Shown here in pieces: positions 47,995-56,372 of a DNA stretch of 64,000 bases. The position numbers and the translations under genes were made by a program. The notes under the pieces were generated by a model that was not told the origin of the DNA, did not search any database, and saw only the letters and a list, made by a program, of their open reading frames with translations. The stretch comes from Myxococcales bacterium (lineage in GTDB: Bacteria; Myxococcota_A; Polyangia; Polyangiales; Polyangiaceae), in contig JAEUKE010000299.1 in assembly GCA_016794345.1 (NCBI GenBank), positions 1 to 64,000 on the forward strand. Direction: 5' to 3'. The first letter of the stretch is position 1. Each line of letters begins with the position of its first letter.

Positions 47995-48445
47995 TCTGAA
48001 CCCGACCGATCCTCGAGCGGCGGAGCGGCTGCGGACCGTCGTCGCCGCCTATCAGTCGCTGCTCGCCGCTCGAGCGAAGCAGGTCAGCCGGCGCGACCTG
48101 GCGCCGCACCCGGTGACCTGCCAGATGCGAGGGCCGGATCTGTGGGGAGCGCTGAGCGTCGATCGCGGAAGCCTCGATCCTGATGGCTGGGTCATGCTGG
48201 AGCTCAACGCGCTCGATGCCTGCGTGGTCTGCCGCGGCAATGGCTGGGAGGAGGTCGCGGGCAGCTGGGGTCGCGTGGAGAAGTGGGAGTGTGAGGTCTG
48301 CCGGGGCGGCGGCATCCTCCGCGTCCACCGCAAGCTCCGGGTCCGCGTGCCCGCGCGAACGAGCAAGCTCAGGCTGCGCGGCGTCGGGTTGCCGCGGCCC
48401 GGGAGGGCGCGCGGAGACGCGATCCTTGCGGTGACCGTCCGCTGA
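47882..48445 (+). CDS. Mini-DnaJ: J-domain protein with a single half zinc finger
   Basis: 187 residues. J domain about 7-65 with the HPD motif that triggers DnaK (HHPDLNP), helices ILGVQEG-AST and ALHRAFKKAV. A middle stretch precedes only two CxxCxGxG units (CVVCRGNGW, CEVCRGGGI), where full DnaJ has four. A short C-terminal strand set (LRVRVPARTSKLRLRGVG ... GDAILAVTV) corresponds to one substrate-binding lobe. GAGG about nine bases before the ATG. It overlaps the preceding gene by 113 bases in a different frame, which is long for a normal overlap. A co-chaperone role is likely; partner unknown. Confidence 0.8.
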   Translation: MSSSTMLDPHKILGVQEGASTEALHRAFKKAVRQHHPDLNPTDPRAAERLRTVVAAYQSLLAARAKQVSRRDLAPHPVTCQMRGPDLWGALSVDRGSLDPDGWVMLELNALDACVVCRGNGWEEVAGSWGRVEKWECEVCRGGGILRVHRKLRVRVPARTSKLRLRGVGLPRPGRARGDAILAVTVR

Positions 48446-48457
48446 ACGCTCGCGAGA

Positions 48458-49324
48458 TCAACGCCGTGGGAACCACGGAACGAGGCTCGGCACGCGGCGC
48501 TGGTGGTCGGCGAAGCTGGGCCGCTTGGCGAGCGCTCGCCGCTCGGCCATCGGGATGCTCGCGAAGACGATCATGCCGGTCACCCCGAGCGCGCCGAGCA
48601 ACAGGACGATCGACGGGATGACCGCGTACCCGAAGAGCGCCGCCGACCACCAGAACATCACCTCGCCGCAGTAGTTCGGGTGGCGCGAGTAGGCCCAGAG
48701 GCCGGTGTCCAGGAAGCGGCTCGGGTCGCGGTTCTGGCTGCGGAACCGCCGGAGCTGGAGATCGGAGGCCGTCTCCAGGAGCACGCCCGCGACGCCGACG
48801 ACGACCGCCACGCCCTCCAGAGCTCCGAAGCGCGCACGCGAACGGATCGCCTCGTAGATCGGGAGCGTACCGAGACTGACGATGACGTAAGGAAACACGT
48901 GGAGCGCGAAGAGGCTCGCGAGCGGGTAGAGCCGCCCGGTCTTCCGTCGCATGTCGATGTAGCGCCAGTCCTCGTGATCGAGCCCCTGGAAGTGGCTGAC
49001 CCAGTTGTAGGTGAGCCGGAGGCCCCAGAGCCCCGTGACCGAGAGCGCGAGGATCGCCCGGGGGCTCTTCCAGGCCTGGGCTTCGAAGAGCCAGGTGAGG
49101 CCGAAGGCGACCGGCGCGAGGCTCCAGTAGACGTCGTAGAACCCCGAGTTCGAGAACAAGAGCCCGGCGACATAGAGCACGAGCGTCGCGGCGCCTCCGG
49201 CGACGATCGCCCGAGGATAGAGGCCGAAACCGGGCAAGGCGGCCCAGACGAAGGCCGCCGCGACGCCGGCGAGGACATAGGCCCCTGCGTACACGAGCCG
49301 CGAACGACCGAGCGTCCAGCGCAT
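48458..49324 (-). CDS. DUF1295 membrane protein (steroid 5-alpha-reductase-like)
   Basis: 288 residues with about six to seven membrane segments. The conserved C-terminal signature LWAYSRHPNYCGEVMFWW is shared by DUF1295, isoprenylcysteine methyltransferases and steroid reductases, and FGLTWLFEAQAWKSPRAIL is typical of DUF1295. The exact substrate is unknown; a lipid or steroid is expected from the family. It lies divergent from the SDR-DUF1214-sulfotransferase operon (97 bases), which could share regulation. Confidence 0.88.
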   Translation of the reverse strand: MRWTLGRSRLVYAGAYVLAGVAAAFVWAALPGFGLYPRAIVAGGAATLVLYVAGLLFSNSGFYDVYWSLAPVAFGLTWLFEAQAWKSPRAILALSVTGLWGLRLTYNWVSHFQGLDHEDWRYIDMRRKTGRLYPLASLFALHVFPYVIVSLGTLPIYEAIRSRARFGALEGVAVVVGVAGVLLETASDLQLRRFRSQNRDPSRFLDTGLWAYSRHPNYCGEVMFWWSAALFGYAVIPSIVLLLGALGVTGMIVFASIPMAERRALAKRPSFADHQRRVPSLVPWFPRR

Positions 49325-49421
49325 CGGCCGGCAGCGTACCCGTCCCAGCGAGGACGGGTAGATGTCTTCGCGCCCTCGACACCACGTGAGCCCGGCGCGA
49401 CGCGGTGTAGTCTACGCCGCG

Positions 49422-50456
49422 ATGACCGGGACCGATCGTTCTGCCGCGCGCTACGACGGCGCGCTCGCGGCCACGCTGAGCGGCGTCCTCGACCGCATCC
49501 GGAACCGCGGCGCGGCCCTCCCTCTGACCGACTCGGATCGGCTCGACGGCAGCACCTGCCTCGTCACGGGCGCGAACCGCGGGCTCGGTCTCGCGATCGC
49601 GCGGGAGCTCGCGAAGCGAGGCGCCGGGCTGATCCTGGCTTGCCGCAGCGGTCTCGACGGAGCCGTGCGCGACGTGGGCTCGCTCGCGCGTCGCCCGACA
49701 GACGTGAGCGGAGCCGAGCTCGACCTCGGCGATCTCGATTCGGTCGAGCGCTGCGTCGAAGACCTCGAGCGGCGAGGCGTTCGCGCTCGCGTCGTGATCC
49801 TCAACGCCGGCGTGGTGCCGCGCGAAGCACGAAAGACGCGCGACGGCTTCGACGAGAGCTTCCAGGTGAACTTCCTCGCCGACTACCTCTTCGCTCGCCG
49901 GCTCCTCGAGCGCGGGCTCGTCGCTTCGGACGACTCCGCGCACCTGCCCCGGCTCGTCCTCGTGTCTTCCGAGTCTCACCGCAGCGCCCCGCCGATCGAT
50001 CTCGCGAAGCTCGGGATATTCGAGCCGTGGGGCATGCGCCAGGCGGTCGAGCAATACGGCTACGGCAAGCTCCTCCTGCAGACGTTCACCTCCGAGCTCG
50101 CGCGGCGGACGCGAGGCGTGGTTGCAGTGCACTCCTTGTGCCCCGGCGCCGTTCGAACCGACATCGGAAGAGAGGCGCCGCGCTGGGTGAAGCCCGCGCT
50201 CGACCTGACCATGCGCGCCTTCTTCCAGGCGCCCGAGACGGCCTCGCTTCCCGCCGTCTACCTCGCTTGCTCGCGAGCGATCGAGGGCGAGACGGACGTC
50301 TACCTGCACACGACGAGGCGGCGCGCCGTGAGCGCAGCCGCCTCCGACCCTGTCCTGGGGCGACAGGTCTGGGAACGGGCGGAGAGCCTCCTCGCGACGC
50401 GTGGCCACTCGCTGCGCGCCGAGCCTCCGACTCCGTCGGACTCGAAAGGAACCTGA
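49422..50456 (+). CDS. Short-chain dehydrogenase/reductase
   Basis: 344 residues. Classical SDR after a 50-residue N-terminal extension: CLVTGANRGLGLAIARELA (TGxxxGxG), VVILNAGVV (NAG), VSSESH (Ser) and YGYGK (Tyr-x-x-x-Lys), then CPGAVRTDIG. The family acts on lipids, steroids or aromatic alcohols. It is the first of three genes whose stop and start codons overlap (TGATG at 50454-50458), so they are translated together. ATG at 49422 is preferred over one 60 bases upstream. Confidence 0.9.
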   Translation: MTGTDRSAARYDGALAATLSGVLDRIRNRGAALPLTDSDRLDGSTCLVTGANRGLGLAIARELAKRGAGLILACRSGLDGAVRDVGSLARRPTDVSGAELDLGDLDSVERCVEDLERRGVRARVVILNAGVVPREARKTRDGFDESFQVNFLADYLFARRLLERGLVASDDSAHLPRLVLVSSESHRSAPPIDLAKLGIFEPWGMRQAVEQYGYGKLLLQTFTSELARRTRGVVAVHSLCPGAVRTDIGREAPRWVKPALDLTMRAFFQAPETASLPAVYLACSRAIEGETDVYLHTTRRRAVSAAASDPVLGRQVWERAESLLATRGHSLRAEPPTPSDSKGT

Positions 50457-51568
50457 TGAGCGACAAGCACCAGCGCGTGATCGATGGCCGAGCCTGGAAC
50501 GATTTCTGCGACGCGCTGAAGAGCGCCGGGTCGATCGTGCTCGGCGATCAACCGGACGATCCGCTGACGCGAGCGGAGGGCTTCCGTTATCTGTCCCGCC
50601 TCGCGAGGGCGGCGCTGCAGACCTTCGTGGAGCACAACGACCCGCGCGCGCCGGTGCTCCAGCGCGTCGTCCACGAGACGGCGAAGATGGGCGCCGACAA
50701 CCCCGACGCCGCCTACTTCAACGCGGCCATCAGCGGCGAGCATACCTACCGCATCACCGGGCGGCGCGGCACCGTGCGGTTCCTCTCGTTCGCGACGCAG
50801 GTCGGCCACTACGGCCGCGGCAACGGGATGCCACCCACGGGACAGCTCGGCTCCGACGAGCTGGTCGTGGCGCCCGACGGCACGTTCGACGTCGTCCTCG
50901 CGTGCGAGCGTCCTTCCGATCTCGGCCCCGGCCAGAGCTTCCTCTCCATGACGCCCGAGACCGGGACGCTCCTCGTTCGCCAGGTGAGGCTCAGGCCGGA
51001 CGAGCAGCTGGCGGAGCTCTCCATTCGTCGCGTCGGAGCCCATACGCACCCGCCCCCGCTCAGCCCCGAGATGCTGGCCGACGGGCTCGAGAGCTCGGGG
51101 CAGCTCGTCAATGGCGCCGCCATGCTCTTCGCCGCGTGGTCGCGCATGTTCCAGGAGCACACGAATCGATTGCCGCGATTCGACCCCGAGATCAACGCGC
51201 GCTTCGGGGGCCTCGCGGACGTCGCCTATTACCACTCGTATTGGCGCCTCGGCGAAGACGAAGCGCTGGTGATCGACACGCCGGTCCCTCCTTGTGACCA
51301 TTGGAACTTCCAGCTCAACAACCACTGGATGGAGTCGCTCGACTACCGATACTTCCGCATCCACATCAACAGCGCGACCGCCGTCGCCCGCCCCGACGGC
51401 AGCGTGCGCGTGGTCGTCGCCGCGCGAGACCCGGGCGTGGCCAACTGGCTGGAGACGGCCGGCCACTCGTTCGGGACGATGTGCTGGCGCTGGTGGCAGC
51501 CGGCCGGCGACCCACCCGAGCCGCGCTGCCGTGTGCTCCCCATCTCCGAGGTGAAGGACCTGCCGTGA
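50456..51568 (+). CDS. DUF1214 domain protein
   Basis: 370 residues. AAAGGA lies five bases ahead of the ATG, which overlaps the SDR stop by one base. The N-terminal half (DALKSAGSIVLGDQPDD) and the beta-rich C-terminal half with WNFQLNNHWMESLDYR, the HTHPPPLS motif and RDPGVANWLETAGHSFGTM are typical of DUF1214 proteins found in mycobacteria and other actinomycetes. Function unknown. The gene order SDR, DUF1214, sulfotransferase suggests a common lipid or steroid substrate. Confidence 0.85.
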   Translation: MSDKHQRVIDGRAWNDFCDALKSAGSIVLGDQPDDPLTRAEGFRYLSRLARAALQTFVEHNDPRAPVLQRVVHETAKMGADNPDAAYFNAAISGEHTYRITGRRGTVRFLSFATQVGHYGRGNGMPPTGQLGSDELVVAPDGTFDVVLACERPSDLGPGQSFLSMTPETGTLLVRQVRLRPDEQLAELSIRRVGAHTHPPPLSPEMLADGLESSGQLVNGAAMLFAAWSRMFQEHTNRLPRFDPEINARFGGLADVAYYHSYWRLGEDEALVIDTPVPPCDHWNFQLNNHWMESLDYRYFRIHINSATAVARPDGSVRVVVAARDPGVANWLETAGHSFGTMCWRWWQPAGDPPEPRCRVLPISEVKDLP

Positions 51569-52818
51569 CGCGAGAGACCTCGACCGACTATCGTCATCCT
51601 TTCAGGCCGGGTCCGCTGCGGCTCGTGAACCGCGCCCTCGGCAAGGTCGCCGCGCTACCCGGACGTCTCGCGCCGCTCGACGAGGCGTCTCTGCTGGCCG
51701 CTGCGGAGAGGCGGACGGGACTGACGGACTTCGGCGACGCGTCTTTCCACGAGCCGCTCCGGCGCCTCTTGTCCTCGATCGAGGACGAGGCAGAGCTCCA
51801 CCCCCTCGGCCGGCTCATCACGCGCACACGCATCGTCTCCACCCTCGCGACGCGCTTGCGCCTCGAGCGACTCTGCGCGCGTGAGCCATCCATCCGGGCG
51901 GAGCGCCTCACGCGGCCCATCGTGATCGTCGGCTTGCCACGCACCGGCACCACGTTCCTTCATCGGCTCCTCGCGAGCGACGACACGCGCATCCGCGCTC
52001 TCATGAGCTGGGAAGCGCTGATGCCCGTCCCCCTCGAGGGCGAGCGAGAGCCGACGAAACGCATCGCCGCCGCGCAACGGAGCGAGTCCGCGCTGAAGTA
52101 CATGGCGCCCGACTTCTTCGCCGTGCACCCGATCGACGCGGTCGGCCCCGAGGAGGACATCCTCCTGCTCGACCTGGCCTTCCGGAGCACCGTCCCGGAG
52201 GCCACGATGCACGTCCCCAGCTTCGCCGCGTGGCTCGAGGAAGCGGATCAGGGCCCCGCCTACCGGATGCTGGCCACCGCGCTCCGCGCCCTGCAGCACC
52301 AGCGGCGCCCGACCGACGAGTCCTGGCGCTGGGTGCTGAAGACGCCGCATCACCTCGAGTGGCTCGACGAGCTGCCCAAGGTCCTCGAGGACCCGCTCGT
52401 GGTGTGGACCCATCGCTCGCCGCGCGAGGTCGTCGGGAGCTTCTGCAGCATGATCGCCCACGGGCGCGGGGTCTTCACGGATCGCGTCGATCCGCTCGAG
52501 ATCGGCCGGTTCTGGCTGCGTAAGGGAAAGCGAATGGTCGAGCGCGCGATGGACGCGCGGGCGCGCTGGGGGAAGGACAGCTTCGTCGACGTTCGATACC
52601 AAGACCTGATCGCCGATCCGGTGGCCATCGTGCGCAAGATCCAGGAGCGCGCAGGTCTCCCTTGGACGGAGCGGACGAGCGCGGCCCTCGCGGCGAGCCT
52701 GCGCCGAGAGACGAAGGACAGACACGGGAAACACCGATACAGCCTCGAGGCGTTCGGCCTCGACGCAGCCGCGGTGGACGCTGCGTTCGCGAGCTACGAA
52801 AAGACCCTGCTTCGCTGA
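51565..52818 (+). CDS. PAPS-dependent sulfotransferase family protein
   Basis: 417 residues. The 5'-phosphosulfate loop VGLPRTGTTFLHRLLAS and the 3'-phosphate-binding block (WTHRSPREVVGSFCSM, with its Arg and Ser) identify a PAPS-type sulfotransferase. The catalytic base is probably in the HVPSF/VLKTPHHLEWL region, the latter being another family block. It transfers sulfate to a small molecule, likely a lipid or steroid given the operon. Starts with GTG, overlapping the DUF1214 stop by four bases. The family is frequent in mycobacteria and some myxobacteria. Confidence 0.9.
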   Translation: MTRETSTDYRHPFRPGPLRLVNRALGKVAALPGRLAPLDEASLLAAAERRTGLTDFGDASFHEPLRRLLSSIEDEAELHPLGRLITRTRIVSTLATRLRLERLCAREPSIRAERLTRPIVIVGLPRTGTTFLHRLLASDDTRIRALMSWEALMPVPLEGEREPTKRIAAAQRSESALKYMAPDFFAVHPIDAVGPEEDILLLDLAFRSTVPEATMHVPSFAAWLEEADQGPAYRMLATALRALQHQRRPTDESWRWVLKTPHHLEWLDELPKVLEDPLVVWTHRSPREVVGSFCSMIAHGRGVFTDRVDPLEIGRFWLRKGKRMVERAMDARARWGKDSFVDVRYQDLIADPVAIVRKIQERAGLPWTERTSAALAASLRRETKDRHGKHRYSLEAFGLDAAAVDAAFASYEKTLLR

Positions 52819-52869
52819 GCGCAATCGGGAACTTGCCTCCACCGGGAGCCGTATGAGGCCTCCGCGGAC

Positions 52870-54042
52870 ATGGTCTCTCCTAGCCTCTGCGCGTTCGATC
52901 CGTCCGGCAGCGTCCTTGTCCTCGCCGACGGAGACGACCTCCTCGTGCACGGCGGCCTGGAGGGCGAGCCTCGCTGGGCCCGGAAGCTGCCGGCACGTAT
53001 CGTCGCGGTCGGAGCAGGCGGCGGCAGCGTGATCACGTACGACGCGCGCGGGGTGCTCTCCTGGTGGAGCGCCTCCGGGGAGGTCTACGCGTCGACGACC
53101 GTGGGGGACGAGGGCATCGCCCTCGCGACTGCCCGGGACGGCCAAGCCTGCGCCGTGGTGTTTCCGGACCGGGTCGTGCTCGTCGAGCGGGGCGCGGCGA
53201 GCCGCACGGTGCGGATCGCGGAGGCGACCGCAGCGGCCTTCTCCTTCGACGGAGGCCGCGTTGCCATCGGGACTGCCTCCAGCCGGCTGGAGATCCTGAC
53301 CTTCGCTGGCGAGCCGATCGGCACCGCCGTCCTCGAAGCTGGCGTGCGTGGACTGGCCAGCAGCCCGCGCGGCACGTGGTACGCGACCAGCGGTGACCGA
53401 GTCTTGCGGATCGGCGCGACGGGTGGCGACCCGCACCGCCTCACGAGGGCGGGAGGCTTCGCGCCGGACTGCATCTCGGTGAGCGACGATGGGACGTTGT
53501 TCGCGGTTCGCCTCGACGAACGCACGGTGATCGCCCTGGGCGATCCGCCGGGCGAGACGGTGGTGCAGCTCGTCTATCCGGACCGACAGGCGACCGGGAT
53601 CGCCTTCGGCGCCGGGCGCGTGCTCGGCGTCTCTCTCGCCGGAGGCGACGGCAACTACGTCGACATCCCCAACAAGGAGCTCCGTCGAACGGATACGTTC
53701 GAGCACCGCGAGCACGTTCGCTGGCTCGTCCAGGTCGGAATCCACCCGGAGGCCGCGCCGCCGAAGCCCCAGGCGAGCGCGCCTCCTCCTGCCGCCCCTC
53801 CCCCGCGGCCCCTCATCGCGAGCAAACCTCCTGTCCGGCAGACCCCTGAGCCGACACCGACGCCGCCGAGCGCGCTGCGGTCGTGGTTGATTGGAGGGCT
53901 CAGCTTCCTCCTCCTCGTGGTCGCGGTCTGGTGGAAGGTCACCTCCGAGGAACGTCGCGAGAAGGAGGAGCGCGACCGTCAGACGCAGGAGGACATCGAC
54001 CGCACCGTGCGGGACAGCGTGAAGAAGGCGATGAAGAAATGA
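52870..54042 (+). CDS. WD40-like propeller protein with a C-terminal membrane anchor
   Basis: 390 residues. Residues 1-290 have repeated blades such as CAFDPSGSVLVLADGDD, AAAFSFDGGRVAIGTAS, GLASSPRGTWYATSGD and CISVSDDGTLFAVR, as in WD40-type propellers. A Pro/Ala linker leads to one membrane segment (about 342-360, WLIGGLSFLLLVVAVWW) and a charged tail (EERREKEERDRQTQEDIDR). With no signal peptide, the propeller should face the cytoplasm. Function unknown. It starts 51 bases after the sulfotransferase. Confidence 0.75.
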   Translation: MVSPSLCAFDPSGSVLVLADGDDLLVHGGLEGEPRWARKLPARIVAVGAGGGSVITYDARGVLSWWSASGEVYASTTVGDEGIALATARDGQACAVVFPDRVVLVERGAASRTVRIAEATAAAFSFDGGRVAIGTASSRLEILTFAGEPIGTAVLEAGVRGLASSPRGTWYATSGDRVLRIGATGGDPHRLTRAGGFAPDCISVSDDGTLFAVRLDERTVIALGDPPGETVVQLVYPDRQATGIAFGAGRVLGVSLAGGDGNYVDIPNKELRRTDTFEHREHVRWLVQVGIHPEAAPPKPQASAPPPAAPPPRPLIASKPPVRQTPEPTPTPPSALRSWLIGGLSFLLLVVAVWWKVTSEERREKEERDRQTQEDIDRTVRDSVKKAMKK

Positions 54043-54044
54043 CG

Positions 54045-54075
54045 GAGCCCCCTCCCCTCATCGGGGTGGGGGCTC
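54045..54075. terminator. GC-rich hairpin between convergent genes
   Basis: GAGCCCCC (54045-54052) pairs with GGGGGCTC (54068-54075), and inside it CCCC pairs with GGGG, with one T-T mismatch and a five-base loop. It lies three bases after the plus-strand stop. No T-run follows on either strand, so it may slow polymerase or be a repeat rather than a full terminator. Confidence 0.45.
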
Positions 54076-54081
54076 TCGGCC

Positions 54082-54102
54082 GGTCGAGCCTCGTGCTCGA
54101 CC
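54082..54102 (+). terminator. Rho-independent-type terminator hairpin
   Basis: GGTCGAGC (54082-54089) and GCTCGACC (54095-54102) form a perfect 8-bp stem with loop CTCGT, followed on the plus strand by TTACTTCTT. It sits between convergent genes and could end both transcripts, best on the plus strand. Confidence 0.6.
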
Positions 54103-55944
54103 TTACTTCTTGAGGACCGGACGCGGCGCGGGCGGCGCCCCCACCGTCGGCTTCGGGCCCGGCTTCGCGGGGAGGTTGGGCTTCGGCGCGTCGGTCGGCT
54201 TCGGAGGCAGGGGGGCGAGCCGCTTCTTCGGGAGACGGAGCTTCGGCGTGAACGAGCCCCGGCCGATCTTCAGCGTGGGCTTCGTGCCCTTCGGCGCAGG
54301 CTTCGCGTCGATGTCGTGCGACTCGCCCGGCCGGTTGAACTTGATGCCCTTCTCCTCGACCTCGTTGTCGTCCTCGCCGACCTGTACGTGGCGGATCTTG
54401 AGGTCGTACGAGTCGGACGACTTGCTTCCGGCCCCGAGCTTGACCTTGAGCTGCTTGCGGTCGACGCGGAAGTCGACCTCGCCGTCCGAGTCGCTCTTCA
54501 GGTTGGCCACGCGCACCGCCATGCCGCCGTTCTCGTCATCATTGTCGAGCGCGACCTTGATGGCGGGCTTGCGGGAGCCGGCCGGCTTGAAGCGGATGCC
54601 GTCCTCGGCGCGGCCGATCGAGAGCATGTCCTGCTCGTTCGACTTGGTGGTCACGCCGTCGATGGTGAACGCGGCGCCGTCGCCGAAGACGGTGACGCCG
54701 TTGTCATCCCCCTTGGACTTGTCGTTGCCGGAGATGACGATGTCGTAGTCGCTCTCGTCGGGCACGACGTACATCTTCGAGAACTCGGGGTTCACGCCGT
54801 CGAGGAACGCCGTGAGATCGACGACCTCCGCCTCCGGGATCTCGTTCACGTCCTTGCCGCCGTCGACGCCGAGCTTCCGACCCTGATCGTCCTCGATGAC
54901 GATGGAGGTGGACCGCGGAACGACCGTCTTCTTCTTCTTCGTCTTCTTGCAGAAGGGGCACTCCGCCTTCTTCAGTCGAAGCTCGAGCGGGATGACGACG
55001 ATCGAGTGGCTCTCCGCGTTGCCGCCCCACGGCATCTTCGGCACGTCGGGGTTGATCGCCGCGACGTCGTATTTCCACGTGTTCGCGTTGCGGTCGATGA
55101 TGATGTACCGCTCCGTGTCGGGGTAGTTGTTGTCGTAGATGAGGATGTGGTGGATGCCGTTGCCCTTGTCCTCGATGGCGTAGGGCGTGACGGCGTGCCC
55201 GCCTTGCCCGGGCGGCCCCCAGAAGCCCAGCGTCGCGAGCTCCTTCTTCTTCCACATCTCGACGAGCTTGTCCTCGACGCTGACCGGTGTGGAGTCGTAC
55301 CGGCTCGTCGCGACGTGCGTCATGACGGGGTTCACGGCCTGGTACGCCCAGTAGTAGCCGATGAGCGGCGTGACCTGGTCGCGCTGGAGCTTGTGGGTCG
55401 AGCCGGCGCCGGCCATGAACGTGTCCGGCTTGTCGTGGCCCTTGAAGAACGTGAGCGCGGACACGGCCATGCCCTCACACTGCCCGCCGTTCATCGCCCG
55501 GTTGATCATGAACGCCCACTCTTCCGCGGCGGGCGTGAGCTTGCAGCGCTTGTCTTCCTTGTCCTTGTTCTTCACGCACGACTTGCGGCCGAAGAGCTTC
55601 AGCATGACCGCCTCGTTGACGACGGGCGGCGTGAGCGGGAAGCGCCCGCCGGTGTTCCGGAAGGCGTAGCCGTCTTTCTCGGGCCGGAACCCGGTGTCGG
55701 CGAAGATGCCTTCCTTCTGCTCCTCTTCCTTCTTGGCGTCCTTGTCGCCCTCTTCCTTGTCGTCTTCCTTGTCGTCGTCGGCCTTGGTGCTCTTCTTCTT
55801 CTTCTTCTTTCGGTCGTCGTCGTCGTCGTCGTCGTCACGAGCGGACTTCTTCGACTTGTTGCCGAGGAGGTCGCCCACGTCGACGCAGGCAGCAGCCGTG
55901 GTGGACAGAAGCGCGAGAGCAAGAAGGGTTCGGAGCTTGGGCAT
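54103..55944 (-). CDS. Lipoprotein with a papain-like cysteine-hydrolase domain
   Basis: 613 residues. Lipobox TTAAAC, then a charged tract of eight Asp and later six Lys. Next comes a domain (about 95-330) with a putative Cys-His-Asn triad: C156 in GGQCEGMA, H250 in GGHAVTP, and N272/N273 in IYDNNYP. The residues and order fit papain- or transglutaminase-like folds. A beta-rich C-terminal part (about 380-560, repeated VDGGKDV, YDIVISGND, FGDGAAFTI) and a Pro/Lys tail follow. No known family name. It would act outside the cytoplasm. A CPFC pair at about 333-336 is seen in a Lys-rich segment. ATG at 55944; the ribosome site is weak. Confidence 0.75.
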   Translation of the reverse strand: MPKLRTLLALALLSTTAAACVDVGDLLGNKSKKSARDDDDDDDDRKKKKKKSTKADDDKEDDKEEGDKDAKKEEEQKEGIFADTGFRPEKDGYAFRNTGGRFPLTPPVVNEAVMLKLFGRKSCVKNKDKEDKRCKLTPAAEEWAFMINRAMNGGQCEGMAVSALTFFKGHDKPDTFMAGAGSTHKLQRDQVTPLIGYYWAYQAVNPVMTHVATSRYDSTPVSVEDKLVEMWKKKELATLGFWGPPGQGGHAVTPYAIEDKGNGIHHILIYDNNYPDTERYIIIDRNANTWKYDVAAINPDVPKMPWGGNAESHSIVVIPLELRLKKAECPFCKKTKKKKTVVPRSTSIVIEDDQGRKLGVDGGKDVNEIPEAEVVDLTAFLDGVNPEFSKMYVVPDESDYDIVISGNDKSKGDDNGVTVFGDGAAFTIDGVTTKSNEQDMLSIGRAEDGIRFKPAGSRKPAIKVALDNDDENGGMAVRVANLKSDSDGEVDFRVDRKQLKVKLGAGSKSSDSYDLKIRHVQVGEDDNEVEEKGIKFNRPGESHDIDAKPAPKGTKPTLKIGRGSFTPKLRLPKKRLAPLPPKPTDAPKPNLPAKPGPKPTVGAPPAPRPVLKK

Positions 55945-56127
55945 GGGCGGCCTAGAGAATACGAGAGAAGGTTTACTTTCTGCCCTCGGGTAGCGGGGCT
56001 GGCTCACATCAGCAAGGGTCGGGCCAGCAGGTCTCGAAGAAGAGCACCGCACGTTTCAGGCTCCCCCAGGGAGTTTCAACGCGAAACGATGCCGGCCTGG
56101 AGCTTCAGACGAGGGAGTACGCGAGAA

Positions 56128-56139
56128 GTTGCATGCAAC
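56128..56139. promoter_or_regulatory. Perfect 12-bp palindrome GTTGCATGCAAC
   Basis: GTTGCATGCAAC is self-complementary and is followed nearby by another GTTGC half-site (56142-56146). It lies about 185 bases upstream of the papain-like lipoprotein start. It could be a regulator site; no regulator is known. Confidence 0.3.
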
Positions 56140-56180
56140 CCGTTGCCTAGACGGCCGTCACTCCCGCCTACATCAGCCCC

Positions 56181-56195
56181 CTGACGACCCGTCAG
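56181..56195. other. Short hairpin in the gene-free region
   Basis: CTGACG and CGTCAG pair perfectly around a 3-base loop; outer CCCC and GGGG can extend the stem with a bulge. It lies downstream of the Cys-rich lipoprotein gene end on the minus strand, where it could act as a weak terminator, though no T-run follows. Confidence 0.3.
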
Positions 56196-56372
56196 CGCAG
56201 GGGCGCTCGCCCGTCCTTCCAGCAGTCTGGAGGCGAGAGCCGGCGGTGGCGCCGGGCCCCGTTGCTACCGGGTGCGCTCGCCAAGAGTGGTGTTCGACTC
56301 ACCCCGCCTCCGCCCCGGTCCTTCCCCCCGTTCTCGTCGGCGCGCCCCCCCTCGCCCGCCGACGCTCCAGGC

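Larger units (their letters stand above)
55945..56372. other. 428-base gene-free stretch
   Basis: No reading frame here has protein-like composition. It holds an exact 12-bp palindrome (56128-56139), a small CTGACG/CGTCAG hairpin (56181-56195) and otherwise GC-rich sequence. It must contain the promoter of the papain-like lipoprotein gene, but I see no clear -35/-10 pair. Confidence 0.6.
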
